A stretch of 64,000 nucleotides of DNA from positions 186,001 through 250,000 of the forward strand of contig JAWKTX010000012.1 of NCBI GenBank assembly GCA_041398825.1, read 5' to 3'. Below, one piece after another: positions 35,689 to 45,449 of the stretch. The translations under genes were made by a program, and so were the position numbers. A model generated the notes under the pieces. The model was given only the letters and a program-made list of their open reading frames with translations, made no database searches and was not told where the DNA came from. The stretch is from Planctomycetaceae bacterium. Its GTDB lineage: Bacteria; Planctomycetota; Planctomycetia; Planctomycetales; Planctomycetaceae. Within the stretch, counting starts at the first letter, position 1; every line of letters starts with the position of its first letter.

Positions 35689-38600
35689 CTAGTTCTTTGT
35701 AATGACTTCATCCAGATTCAGCAGCACGTTGGCAACGCTAACCCATGCAGCCTGCTCTGAAAGTTCTGATGGACCGAGACGTTGGCCGGCTGGAATCAGG
35801 CTTTCCGCTTGTTTTGTGTTGCTCCTGAATCGTGCCGATTCCTGTTCCCATAGCTGCTGCAACGTCTGAATTTCTTCTTCCTGCGGTGCTCTTGCAACAC
35901 ACAATCGCACCGCGTACTGCAGTCGCGAACGCAAATCCCCGTTCGGTGTTTCTGAAACGATTCGGGTTGCCAGAGCAATCGCCATTTCCACGTAGGCCGG
36001 GTCGTTCATCAGAGTCAGTGCCTGCAGGGGCGTGTTACTGCGAGATCGTTTGACGACGCAGGACGCTCTGTCCGGGGCGTCAAAGTTCACAAAGCTCGGA
36101 TACGGCGCGCTGCGACGCCAAACAACATAGATGCCCCTTCGGAATCTGTTCTCGTCCTGATTGGCCGTGTATTTGGGGGCATTGCGCCCAACATGCCGCC
36201 AGATGTTTTCCGGCTGCGGAGGATATACGGGAGGGCCGCCCATTTTATCCGACAGCAGACCACTTAACGCCAGCGCGTTGTCTCGAATCACTTCAGCCGG
36301 AAGGCGAAACCGTGGCCCCCGAGCCAACCATTTGTTATTCGGGTCCGCTTCAAGCTGCAAGGGCGAAATGCGGGAGGACTGCTGGTAGGTGGATGACGTC
36401 ACGATCAGTCGATGGATGTGCTTCATGGACCATCCACTCTCCATGAATTCAACCGCCAGCCAGTCGAGTAACTCGGGATGGGTGGGTCGGCTGCCCTGCG
36501 TTCCGAAGTCTTCCAGTGTATCTACGATGCCCTGACCAAAAAACTGGGCCCACCATCGATTCACCGTCACCCGGGCTGTCAGTGGATTTTCGTGAGACAC
36601 CAGCCATCTGGCAAAATCGAGTCGATCAGCGGTCGACTTTTCCGGCTGATTCGGGACAAAACTGTGCAGGATCGTTGGGGTCCACGGTTTTACTTTGGTA
36701 CCGGGGGACAGAAAATCGCCCCGTTTGAAGATGAACGATTCACGCTGACTGGTCATCTCAGTCATGATGGCTGTCGCTTCCGGCTTAATCCCTGCCAGTG
36801 CTTCTTCTTTCGATTTCACCTGTTCTGTCAATTCGGCCAGCTCTTTGTCATTCTGGCAACGATATTCAGCAATGGATTGGTCCTGAGCTCCGGCTCGAGC
36901 TGTTGGCTCTGTGTTCAGTGCGGCAAGTATGTCCGAGGGAATCATCGTGATGTCGGGGTTACCAGTCAGGGCAGAAAATCGAAGCCGCCCGATGAGCCGA
37001 CCGCTTCCGAAGTGTTGGGGCAACCGAACTTCAAGTCGCGAACCCGCTTCAAATCCGATGGGAGTCTCGGTCAATAAGGTCACATGGTGTGATTTTCCGA
37101 ACTGCGTGCCTATTGCCCAGCCAGTATTCGGCTTTCCATCGATCAGCCCGGCAGGATCCCATTTTGGCTGTGCGTAATCAGCCTGCGCGGATCGGAACCG
37201 AACCGGGGTTGATTTGCCGTCGCCACCGGCGGGTGAAATTGCGGCTTCAACCTCATAGAGCACGAAATTGGGGCGTTTTTCGTCCGTTCGTCCCGGTCCG
37301 TTTCCTGGCAATGATTTGTGAGTCAGGGTTTCCATCCGGATCGCTGTGATACCGCTCACGCTGGTTTCGAGCGTAACGGAGTAAACATCTTTGTCTGCCG
37401 CCTTGCCGGTCAGCAGCAGAGATCCGTCGTCGAGGAGTTCATACGAGGAACGACTTTCGGTTTCGAAAGACGAAATGGGCAAAGGATGCCACGTTGCCTG
37501 CTGACTTGCCCTGGCGAGCATCTGTGATTCCCAGTCTGCATCCAGTCTGGCAAGCTGATCCATTCGCTTTTGGGCCAGTGCTTTTAGCTGCTGAATCTGC
37601 TGTTGTAATTGCTTCTGGCGTTGCTGTGCTTGTTCACTCAGCGGAAGCTCGAGCATCGGACCTGCAACTTCAAACTGTACTCCGCCGTCTTTGGGGGCTT
37701 CCACTTCCATCGGAGTGTTGTTGAAGAATGCAAACAGCTGGTAAAAGTCCTGTTGCGTGAACGGGTCGTACTTGTGATTGTGGCATCGCGCGCATTCGAG
37801 GGTGGTGCCAAGCCAAACAGTTCCGGTCGTCGTGACACGATCAGCGACCTGATTGGTTCGGTTTTCTTCCGGATCGACACCGGCTTCGACGTTACACGTT
37901 GTCTGGCGATGAAAACCGGTGGCGATCTTTTGTTCGATCGTGGCATTGGGGATCAGATCGCCAGCCAGCTGTTCGATCGTAAACTGATCGAACGGCATGT
38001 CTTTGTTCATCGCATCAATCACCCAGTCGCGATAGGCCCACACAGATCGAAACTGGTCTGCCTGATATCCGTTGGAATCTGCATAGCGAGCCAGGTCGAG
38101 CCATTGTCTGGCCCATTTTTCTCCGTAGCGTGGCGAGCAAAGAAGTGCGTCGACAATGCGTTCAAAATGTCTTGAAGAAGGATCGGCTTCGAATGCAGCC
38201 ACGGCTTCCGGAGACGGTGGAAGTCCAGTCAAATCCAGATAAACCCGGCGCAGCAGTCGAGCCGGCAGTTCCGCCGGAGACGGCTGAAGTCCGGCAGCAT
38301 GAACGGCCAGCGTCTTCCTGACAAAATGATCCACCGGATGCACATCGGAGGGAATGTCTGCCTTTTGTGGAGCCACGTATGCCCAATGGACCGGTGACGG
38401 TGAACTCTCAACGTTCCACTCGGCGCCGGCATCGATCCACTGCTCGATCATCCGGATCTGTTCGTCAGTCAGACGGTCACCTTCGGGGGGCATACGATCT
38501 TCATCACCAGACCTGATGCGTCGTACCAATTCGCTGGCGCGACTTTTTCCCGACACAATGGATGGTTCACCCGAATCGTTTCGCAACAGTAAATCGTCGC

Positions 38601-38829
38601 GTGATGTTAATCGAAAACCGCCTTCGCGGGCGTCCGGCCCATGACACTCCAGGCAGCGGCGTTGCAGAATGGGAAGGACTTCCGAAGCGAAATCGACTTG
38701 TCGGATTCCGGATTCTTCCTGCCCGATTCCAGATTCATCGGCTGTCGCTGTCCCTGTTCCACAAATCAGGGCCTGGACGCCGATCAGGATGATTTGCCGA
38801 AGCAGGCATTTGGGAAGGAGATGCTTCAT
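35689..38829 (-). CDS. PSD1/DUF1549-DUF1553 cytochrome-c domain protein
   Basis: 1046 residues. After the signal peptide is a heme c motif (CLECHGPDAREGG, Cys59/Cys62/His63) belonging to the planctomycete cytochrome C domain, then DUF1549 (WLDLARYADSNGYQ, FDQFTIEQLAGDLIPN, QIATGFHRQTTCNVEAG type motifs), a Lys/Gln-rich coiled coil, a carbohydrate-binding-like region, and C-terminal DUF1553 (VNRWWAQFFGQGIVDTLEDFG, SRISPLQLEADPNNKWLARG, VVKRSRSNTPLQALTLMND). Exported; likely a heme protein of the periplasm. The tandem ESGIGQEESGIRQ just before the heme domain stems from a short DNA duplication. Confidence 0.95.
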   Translation of the reverse strand: MKHLLPKCLLRQIILIGVQALICGTGTATADESGIGQEESGIRQVDFASEVLPILQRRCLECHGPDAREGGFRLTSRDDLLLRNDSGEPSIVSGKSRASELVRRIRSGDEDRMPPEGDRLTDEQIRMIEQWIDAGAEWNVESSPSPVHWAYVAPQKADIPSDVHPVDHFVRKTLAVHAAGLQPSPAELPARLLRRVYLDLTGLPPSPEAVAAFEADPSSRHFERIVDALLCSPRYGEKWARQWLDLARYADSNGYQADQFRSVWAYRDWVIDAMNKDMPFDQFTIEQLAGDLIPNATIEQKIATGFHRQTTCNVEAGVDPEENRTNQVADRVTTTGTVWLGTTLECARCHNHKYDPFTQQDFYQLFAFFNNTPMEVEAPKDGGVQFEVAGPMLELPLSEQAQQRQKQLQQQIQQLKALAQKRMDQLARLDADWESQMLARASQQATWHPLPISSFETESRSSYELLDDGSLLLTGKAADKDVYSVTLETSVSGITAIRMETLTHKSLPGNGPGRTDEKRPNFVLYEVEAAISPAGGDGKSTPVRFRSAQADYAQPKWDPAGLIDGKPNTGWAIGTQFGKSHHVTLLTETPIGFEAGSRLEVRLPQHFGSGRLIGRLRFSALTGNPDITMIPSDILAALNTEPTARAGAQDQSIAEYRCQNDKELAELTEQVKSKEEALAGIKPEATAIMTEMTSQRESFIFKRGDFLSPGTKVKPWTPTILHSFVPNQPEKSTADRLDFARWLVSHENPLTARVTVNRWWAQFFGQGIVDTLEDFGTQGSRPTHPELLDWLAVEFMESGWSMKHIHRLIVTSSTYQQSSRISPLQLEADPNNKWLARGPRFRLPAEVIRDNALALSGLLSDKMGGPPVYPPQPENIWRHVGRNAPKYTANQDENRFRRGIYVVWRRSAPYPSFVNFDAPDRASCVVKRSRSNTPLQALTLMNDPAYVEMAIALATRIVSETPNGDLRSRLQYAVRLCVARAPQEEEIQTLQQLWEQESARFRSNTKQAESLIPAGQRLGPSELSEQAAWVSVANVLLNLDEVITKN

Positions 38830-38978
38830 GGTCGTGGGAATGGTGGGTCGGCAGGTGAGATTGGGCAGCCAGAGCCGCCACTGGGGAAGTGCGCTGCCGC
38901 CAGCATACCAAAGTCCCCTTGAAAGTCACCAGCGAATCCGTCGGCCGAACCGCTTGCCATGGGAGTCGCGGCCGGATC

Positions 38979-40820
38979 TTACCTCTGTGCGCCCGAGTCT
39001 TCAGCGGCAGGTAATTGCTCCGGAGGCAGGTCCGTCAGTGCGAACAGAGTCTGGCCAGCACGATAAGTGATCTCGCGGTCCGTTGTGGTGATCGACAGTC
39101 GTCCCGTTTCATCGAGGACGAACAGCACTAAAGCGTCCGGGCCATACATGGCTCGAAAGTCGTCGAAATCAAATTCGTCTGTCAGGCGGGTCCGCTTGAT
39201 CACCGCACCGGACTCGAATCGTCGATCCAGATATTCGTATGTCGCATTTTCTGAAAAAGCGACTCGGCCAAATAACGCATCGGATGCGATTTTCCTGCGA
39301 TCGTGCCCCTGGGTGGGCGAACTAAGCCGATACGTTTCTGCACGCCCGAACAGCTCACTGAAGCGGCGAGCGGCGATGCTGTTGACCTCCACATTCGGCG
39401 TCAGGGCCAGGAATCGCCCAATCCCTCCCAGATCAATTTCATGGTGCATTGCTTCGGACAGAATATCTGCGTGAAAGACATTCAGACCTTCCATCCTGGC
39501 TACGGAAAGATTTTGGGCATTCTTGTCGACCAGGACGACAGGAATCTTTTCCTTCACCAATGCGACCGCAATGGCCCTTGCGCCGGGATGTCCGCTGGCG
39601 ATCAGGATGCCTTGTGGATTCGCCGAACTCAGACCAAGCTTTCTGGCCAGTATTCCTGCTGTTAAACCATAGACGATCACCGTACCGATGATGACCATGA
39701 ACGTCGCTGCAGCGAATTCCTCCGCTGGCAGACTGGTTCTCTGCATTTCCAGTGCGAATACCGATGCGACGGCGGCAGCAACAATTCCGCGCGGTGCAAG
39801 CCACGATAGAAAAATACGTTCGGACTTCTTCAGCCCACAGCCAATCGTTGAAATCCAGACACAGGCCGGGCGAACCACCAGAATCAGAAACGTGACGAAT
39901 CCAATACCGCGCCAACCCAGTTTCAACAGACTGACCGGGTTCAGCCGCGCGGTCAGCAGGATGAAAAGACTTGAGATCAGCAGAACACTCAGGCTCTCTT
40001 TGAATTCAAAAATATGACGCACGGGCACGCGTTTCTGATTGGCCAGTAACAGGCCCATCACCGTGACTGCCACCAGTCCCGATTCGTGTGACAGCAGGTT
40101 CGACGCTGTAAATCCCCCGATAACCACCGCCAGAGTGAAGGGACTTTGAAGATGATCAGGGACCCAGTGTCGGGCGAGAAGTTGCAACAGTGCCACCGAG
40201 AGCAGCAGGCCAACGACACTGCCCGCGAACATGGTTCCAAGAAAACCCTGAATCGCCGACGTCGCCGCATTCTGCACGTCGCCCCGCAGCAATGCCTCCT
40301 GCGCTCCATAGACGAGGACGGCCAGGACAGCACCAATCGGATCAATTACGATTCCCTCCCATCTCGCGATCGGCCCCGTAGATCCTGTCGGCCGAATGTC
40401 CCGCAGCATGGGCCCGATCACTGTCGGTCCGGTGACCGTCAGAATTGATCCCAGCAGCAGCGAAACAGAAAACGGGAAATTCAGTATCCAGAAACCAGCA
40501 ATCGTACTCAGCGCCCACGTCACCAGAACTCCCACCGTCAGCAGCATTGCGAGCGGTCGACCGATCGCCTTTAAGTCGCTTAACCGCAGGCTCATACTGC
40601 CTTCGAACAGAATGACGGCAATGGACAGGGAAACAATGGGAAGAACCAGATTGCCAAGCAGCTTATCGGGGTTGATCCATTGCAGCACCGGCCCGGCGAT
40701 CACACCCGCTGTCAAAAGAAGAAGGATTGACGGCAGGCGAATGCGTGACGCAATCCACTGGCTGCCAATGCCAAGCACAAACATCCCGGCAAGTGATGTC
40801 AGCACGTCGGGCTCGTTCAC
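38979..40820 (-). CDS. CPA1-type sodium/proton antiporter with RCK domain
   Basis: 613 residues from a GTG. About 12 membrane helices over the first ~400 residues with the cation-path motifs GSILTVTGPTVIGPM and WEGIVIDPIGAVLAVLVYGA (aspartate in TM5-equivalent). The cytoplasmic tail has a TrkA-N-like Rossmann segment, GILIASGHPGARAIAVALV then LVDKNAQNLSVARMEGLNV, and a TrkA-C-like end, suggesting control by a nucleotide or cation ligand. Role: pH and sodium homeostasis. A monocistronic gene; the next minus-strand gene begins beyond 41 kb. Confidence 0.92.
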   Translation of the reverse strand: MNEPDVLTSLAGMFVLGIGSQWIASRIRLPSILLLLTAGVIAGPVLQWINPDKLLGNLVLPIVSLSIAVILFEGSMSLRLSDLKAIGRPLAMLLTVGVLVTWALSTIAGFWILNFPFSVSLLLGSILTVTGPTVIGPMLRDIRPTGSTGPIARWEGIVIDPIGAVLAVLVYGAQEALLRGDVQNAATSAIQGFLGTMFAGSVVGLLLSVALLQLLARHWVPDHLQSPFTLAVVIGGFTASNLLSHESGLVAVTVMGLLLANQKRVPVRHIFEFKESLSVLLISSLFILLTARLNPVSLLKLGWRGIGFVTFLILVVRPACVWISTIGCGLKKSERIFLSWLAPRGIVAAAVASVFALEMQRTSLPAEEFAAATFMVIIGTVIVYGLTAGILARKLGLSSANPQGILIASGHPGARAIAVALVKEKIPVVLVDKNAQNLSVARMEGLNVFHADILSEAMHHEIDLGGIGRFLALTPNVEVNSIAARRFSELFGRAETYRLSSPTQGHDRRKIASDALFGRVAFSENATYEYLDRRFESGAVIKRTRLTDEFDFDDFRAMYGPDALVLFVLDETGRLSITTTDREITYRAGQTLFALTDLPPEQLPAAEDSGAQR

Positions 40821-41231
40821 AGGTGTTCTCCGGCCTGGTGCCGTGATGTTGGACTTGTCAAACGCAACTCAGGTCGATCGTCTTGTGCAGCTTCGCCTGT
40901 GTTTCGTGGCATTCTGAAGGATGAAGGAACATGAACAAACGCGGGGTTCGAACGAATGTAGACAGGTTTGAGATGGCTTTTGACTTTCGCGATGGCTGAA
41001 TTCCATGAGCAAAACACCACCGGGGAACATGGCGCTTGATGGAAGGAACCGGAGCGTGACATGCTACCTGAACCTGGAAAACCGTTTCACCCACCGCCAT
41101 CATTGCCTGATTTCAGGTTCTGCCTGATTTCGGGTTCTGCCAACCGACCACCGGTCTCAGATCACTCACAGGACAGGAAACACTGGCAGTGGGAAAACAC
41201 TGGCAGATCGACTGAGGACGTCGCGCACGCC
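40821..41231. other. intergenic region with short tandem duplications
   Basis: About 410 bases. A 17-bp unit TGCCTGATTTCAGGTTC (41104-41120) is followed at once by TGCCTGATTTCGGGTTC (41121-41137), and a second duplicated stretch GAAACACTGGCAG / GAAAACACTGGCAG lies near 41178-41206. No gene is supported. Confidence 0.55.
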
Positions 41232-42020
41232 TTATTGCTTGCCTTCCGTCCGTTTCGACCACCAGGGCAGGCCGACACCGCCATCCATCGTCAATGTTGA
41301 GCCGGTCATGTATTCGCCCTCTTTGCTTAAAGTAAAGCAAACGCCGAAGGCCATTTCTTCCGGTGAACCCATGCGTTGCATGGGTAGGCTGGCCGCCCCT
41401 TCAGCCAGTTGTTCTTCGGTAAAGAATTTGCGTTCACCGGGAGTGTCGATCCAGCCAGGATGAAAGACATTGACGCGAATCCCGTGCTTCACCAGTTCGA
41501 TGGCAGCGGTGCGGGCCATATGATCGATTGCGGCCTTGGACATGTTATAGGCCATCGCAGTCGGGAACGGGATAATGGCATGGGGAGAGCTGATGACGGT
41601 GATTGCTCCTCCTTTGCCCTGCCTCAGCATTTGCTGGGATGAAGCGCGAACCCCATAAAACGCTCCCCACATGCTGACGTCAACGGTTCGACGAAAGCCA
41701 TCCATATCGGCTTCCACCATCAGCTGGCGGTCACTGTAAACGGCATTACTGACGAAGATGTCCAGGCTGCCAAATTCCTTCACGGTCCGGGCGACCATAT
41801 CTTCAACGGCTTTCTGGTCTGACACATCACATGCCACGACCAGCGCGTTTCGCCCCATGGCTCGGATCTCGTCTGCAACATCGTCGGCCTGCGCCCGGCT
41901 CGAACTGCAATTGATGGTGACATTGGCGCCACCCCTGGCAAGTTCGATGGCCACTGCGCGACCAATCCCTTTGGACGAACCGGTTACCAGCGCATTCTTG
42001 CCTGTAAAGTCGAAGTGCAT
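41232..42020 (-). CDS. SDR-family oxidoreductase
   Basis: 262 residues. Classical short-chain dehydrogenase: TGSSKGIG (13-20) binds the nucleotide, NAVYSD replaces the NNAG motif, catalytic Ser near SSPHA (144-145), Tyr158 and Lys162 in AYNMSKAA, and the C-terminal GSTLTMDGG. R/K in the beta2 loop (CSSSRAQ) suggests NADP preference. Substrate cannot be named; sugar or acyl alcohol dehydrogenases are close in type. It is divergent from the next Gfo/Idh gene with 380 bases between. Confidence 0.93.
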   Translation of the reverse strand: MHFDFTGKNALVTGSSKGIGRAVAIELARGGANVTINCSSSRAQADDVADEIRAMGRNALVVACDVSDQKAVEDMVARTVKEFGSLDIFVSNAVYSDRQLMVEADMDGFRRTVDVSMWGAFYGVRASSQQMLRQGKGGAITVISSPHAIIPFPTAMAYNMSKAAIDHMARTAAIELVKHGIRVNVFHPGWIDTPGERKFFTEEQLAEGAASLPMQRMGSPEEMAFGVCFTLSKEGEYMTGSTLTMDGGVGLPWWSKRTEGKQ

Positions 42021-42398
42021 GCGATCTTACCCTGTTATCCTGACCATGATTTTCAGATGGAATGGAATTATAGATCCGATGTTGTGCCTTTCACTCATCG
42101 CTGAAACCGACGGCAGGCACGTTCAAACACCGGACAGCGTTTGGAATTGGCTGATCATTGTGGCGGAGTTAGCCGTAAATCACCAGCGGACAGGAGTGAC
42201 TTCCAGATTCCGGTGAGCGTTCTGGTTTTCAGAGTAATCAAAGGCTGGTTCAAACAGAGCCGTCGGTTCAGATCCGGCCTGCATCTGACCCAGGGTTTCA
42301 AGTGGTGCTGTGGGCGTCTCGCTGGACGGTTCGCCGTCTGATGTTTAGTTTATCCGTACAGTCGAGTCATCCACTTTCTAATTTCGGGGAGCAAACAT
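42021..42398. other. divergent intergenic region
   Basis: About 380 bases between the SDR and Gfo/Idh genes. It must hold two promoters. I see no hairpin, repeat or RNA here that I could support. Confidence 0.4.
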
Positions 42399-43787
42399 AT
42401 GCCGCGTCAGGAAACCCGTCGGTCATTTCTTACGAACACAAGCCTTGCGGGATTGGCGGCAGCCTCAAGCCCCTACTGGTTTGCTCCTTCGTCTTTTGCA
42501 GCCCCGTTTCGAAGTGCGAACGATCGACCTGTGCTCGGTTGTATTGGCACCGGGGACCGCTGGAATGCCGTTGGTCCTAATGCGATGAAGTTCAGTGAAT
42601 GTGCGGCGGTTTGCGACGTCGACGAAGCGCACAAGGAAAAAGGGAAGGCTAAAGCTCTCGAACTGAACGGGAAGAAAGGCGTCGACCGACAGGTCGAAAT
42701 GCACGAAGACTATCGCAGGATTCTGGATCGCAGTGATATCGATGTGGTCACAATTGTAACGCCCGACCACTGGCACAGCAAAATTGCGATTGAAGCCATG
42801 AAGGCGGGCAAAGACGTCTACTGCGAAAAACCTCTGACCCTGACTATTGACGAAGGAAAACAGATTCGAAAGGTTCTGGACGAGACGGGTCGTGTGTTCC
42901 AGGTCGGAACGCAGCAAAGAAGTGAAATGGCCCTCCGGTTTCTGCATGCTGTTGCCATCATTCGCGAGGGACGCATCGGTGATCTCAAAACGGTCACTTG
43001 TGCAATTGGTGGGGCTCCTTCGTGCGATTCTCTGCCGGTTGTGGATGTGCCAGCCGGTCTGAACTGGGATATGTGGCTCGGTCAGGCACCGAAAGTGGAT
43101 TATCGCTCCGGAGCCTCCGGTGGACGCTATCCGCACTCACGATGCCACTACGAATTCCGCTGGTGGTACGAGTACTCCGGTGGAAAGATGACCGACTGGG
43201 GCGCACATCACGTGGATATCGCCGCGTGGGCCTTCAATCTTGAAAATACCGGCCCCGTCAAGGTCGAGCCGATTTCTTCGACACATCCCGTCCCACTGAA
43301 AGATGGCGTTCCGACAGATGACACTAAGTACAACACGGCGACAAAATTCCATGTGACCGCGACCTTCGAAAACGGTTCTGTGCTTCACATCCGCGACCGA
43401 GCGGACGACCTGGGATTCGATAACGGATTGATGCTCGAGGGCACGGAAGGCCGTATCTTCGTGAACAGAGGTAAACTCACCGGGGCGGCGGTTGATGGAT
43501 TGAAAGAAAATCCGCTGAAAGAGGAAACTCTGAAGACTCTGTACAAAGGCAAAGAGCCCGGAGACCATATGAAGAACTTCTTCGAATGTGTCGTCGATCG
43601 AAGCCAGCCAATCAGTGACGTCTACAGCCACCATCGTGCCATGACCGTTTGCCACCTGGCGAACATCGCTATTCGTCTGGATCGGCCGATCAACTGGAAT
43701 CCTGAAACAGAACAGATCGTTGGGGATGCTGCTGCAGCCCAGTGGCAGGCCCGTGAGCAACGAAAAGGCTACGAGATTCAGGTTTGA
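42399..43787 (+). CDS. Tat-exported Gfo/Idh/MocA oxidoreductase
   Basis: 462 residues, GGGGAGC ribosome site before the ATG. The N-terminus QETRRSFLTNTSLAGLAAAS is a twin-arginine export signal. VLGCIGTGDRWNAVGP starts the Rossmann fold and VYCEKPLTLTIDEG has the EKP signature; the central GGRYPHSRCHYEFRWWYEYS and the D-W-G-A-H-H-V-D motif (TDWGAHHVDIAAW) are typical of this planctomycete subgroup. It probably acts on a sugar or related polyol outside the cytoplasm, using a pre-bound cofactor. No catabolic gene is next to it. Confidence 0.95.
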   Translation: MPRQETRRSFLTNTSLAGLAAASSPYWFAPSSFAAPFRSANDRPVLGCIGTGDRWNAVGPNAMKFSECAAVCDVDEAHKEKGKAKALELNGKKGVDRQVEMHEDYRRILDRSDIDVVTIVTPDHWHSKIAIEAMKAGKDVYCEKPLTLTIDEGKQIRKVLDETGRVFQVGTQQRSEMALRFLHAVAIIREGRIGDLKTVTCAIGGAPSCDSLPVVDVPAGLNWDMWLGQAPKVDYRSGASGGRYPHSRCHYEFRWWYEYSGGKMTDWGAHHVDIAAWAFNLENTGPVKVEPISSTHPVPLKDGVPTDDTKYNTATKFHVTATFENGSVLHIRDRADDLGFDNGLMLEGTEGRIFVNRGKLTGAAVDGLKENPLKEETLKTLYKGKEPGDHMKNFFECVVDRSQPISDVYSHHRAMTVCHLANIAIRLDRPINWNPETEQIVGDAAAAQWQAREQRKGYEIQV

Positions 43788-44109
43788 GCCTGACAGGTTA
43801 TGAATCCGGGTCGCAGCAGTGGCATACGCATCCTCTGCTGCGACTTTTTCGTTCCGGGCGGTTTTGACGCCAACCGGGCCCAAAACAAGGGCAAGGTGGG
43901 GCGACTTTTCTCGCGGGGAAAACTGTCTGTATGCTGGCTGTCTTAACAACTGACCAGGCTGGCAGTGACCATTCCGCAAATCGACCCTTATCGCTGTTCA
44001 ACTCAGAATGAAATGCCGCTTCGTTCGTAGCATTAACGCGATCACTTGGATATGGTTGTGTTGTCGATGTTCCGCGGGCAAGTCAAATAGCAAGTTCTGG
44101 TAGCCACTG
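43788..44109. other. intergenic region
   Basis: About 320 bases between two plus-strand genes; the sequence 43800-43870 shows no gene on either strand that I trust. The promoter of the KAS III-like gene should be here. Confidence 0.4.
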
Positions 44110-45318
44110 ATGGTTTCACAGCTTACACATCCCGCATTGACCCACATTGTCGACGTGTTCGATCAGATTGATCTGTTCGAATCGCTGAATAACGACCGCA
44201 TTGTGGAGTTATCGAAGCTCGGCAACCAATCCGGCTTCTCCAGCATAGATGCTATCCGTCGATCGACGGGCATTTCGAACCGCCGGATTCTTGCAACAGG
44301 CCGCACCGCCATCGATCTGGCAGAACGACTGATCAATCGACTGGAATCGACCACCGGCATCATGCTGGGGGATTTTGCGAAGGTCTTTCTGTGTCATTCC
44401 CATACCAGTGGTCAGGAAGTGGTCGATCTCGCAAGCACGCTCACGCGGCGGCACGAGCTTCCTCGATCGCTCATCCAACCCGTCAACTACGGCTGTTGCG
44501 GCTTTCTGAAAATGCTGCAGGACGGCGCAGAATGGCTGGAATCGCATCGAAGTCCGAACACTCGGATTGCCATTCTCGCCGTGGAAACCCCCGAAACATG
44601 GCATGATGGATCGGACCGTTTGTTCTGCGGAATTGTATCGGCCGGGGCAGCCGCAGCCGTTTTGCAGGGGATTCCCGGCATCGACGCTGATGTGAGTGGT
44701 TCACAAACAGGTCTGCCCTTTTCTGTAATTCGGGCGGATGATTTTAAGATTCCGGTAGAACGTCGACCAAATTCCAATCCCCTGTTCCATAAAGAATGGG
44801 CAGATTGCTTCACTTTCCGCGGTGAGTCGAGTTACCGCAATGTCATGCGGATGAACGCAGAACCTGTTTTTCTGAACGGCATCGAATTGATGCTGAACAA
44901 CCTGCGCAATGCGATCATGTCGATTGATCGCCAGCCGGGCGAACGCGTCATCGTCTTACCACACCAACCCAGTGGCAAGTTGCTCCGCGCATTGATTGCA
45001 ACGGCCCGCCAGGAGTTCCCGGACTTCCAGTTTCTGAACAATCTGGACCAGTATGGCAACACGATCTCGTGCTCTGTGCCAACCATTCTGTCCCGACTGG
45101 ACCAGGTGCTCGCAGCAAACCAGTTTCCGCCGGTCCAGCAAGGCGATCATATCATTCTGCTTGCTGCCGGTATTTGTATGGCGGAAATTGAAAATCATAT
45201 GTCCGCCGGTCACGCCTGTTTTCGATGGGTAAATGGTATACTTAACTGTCAGGTGGCCCCCGCAAACAACTCATCGCGTGTTGAAGCAAAGTCGGTTTCG
45301 GTACCAAACCAGACCTGA
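44110..45318 (+). CDS. KAS III-like (3-oxoacyl-ACP synthase) condensing enzyme
   Basis: 402 residues with the thiolase fold of FabH-type enzymes. The catalytic triad is recognisable by spacing: Cys129 or Cys130 in VNYGCCGFLKML, His285 in VLPHQPSGKLL (family HQAN-like), Asn317 in LDQYGNTISCSVP (family GNTSAASVP). The sequence is otherwise far from primary-metabolism FabH and lacks fab neighbours, so it may serve a polyketide, lipid or signal-molecule pathway. The ACT-domain gene follows after a 130-base spacer full of short repeats. Confidence 0.82.
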   Translation: MVSQLTHPALTHIVDVFDQIDLFESLNNDRIVELSKLGNQSGFSSIDAIRRSTGISNRRILATGRTAIDLAERLINRLESTTGIMLGDFAKVFLCHSHTSGQEVVDLASTLTRRHELPRSLIQPVNYGCCGFLKMLQDGAEWLESHRSPNTRIAILAVETPETWHDGSDRLFCGIVSAGAAAAVLQGIPGIDADVSGSQTGLPFSVIRADDFKIPVERRPNSNPLFHKEWADCFTFRGESSYRNVMRMNAEPVFLNGIELMLNNLRNAIMSIDRQPGERVIVLPHQPSGKLLRALIATARQEFPDFQFLNNLDQYGNTISCSVPTILSRLDQVLAANQFPPVQQGDHIILLAAGICMAEIENHMSAGHACFRWVNGILNCQVAPANNSSRVEAKSVSVPNQT

Positions 45319-45325
45319 CGGCAGG

Positions 45326-45430
45326 CTCATCGGACACAGGTTCATCGGACACAGGCCGATCGGAAACCTGCCGATCAAACGCAGAGGGCCTTCCTGGTCC
45401 GGTGTTTGAACTGTGGTCCGGTGTTGGAAC
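45326..45430. repeat. two short tandem repeat tracts
   Basis: Four imperfect 15-bp units (CTCATCGGACACAGG, TTCATCGGACACAGG, CCGATCGGAAACCTG, then a weaker one) cover 45326-45385. Two 17-bp units of TGGTCCGGTGTTTGAAC type follow at 45395 and 45414. They fill the intergenic space between the KAS III-like and ACT genes. Confidence 0.8.
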
Positions 45431-45449
45431 TACTGAGGAAGGCAGTCGG

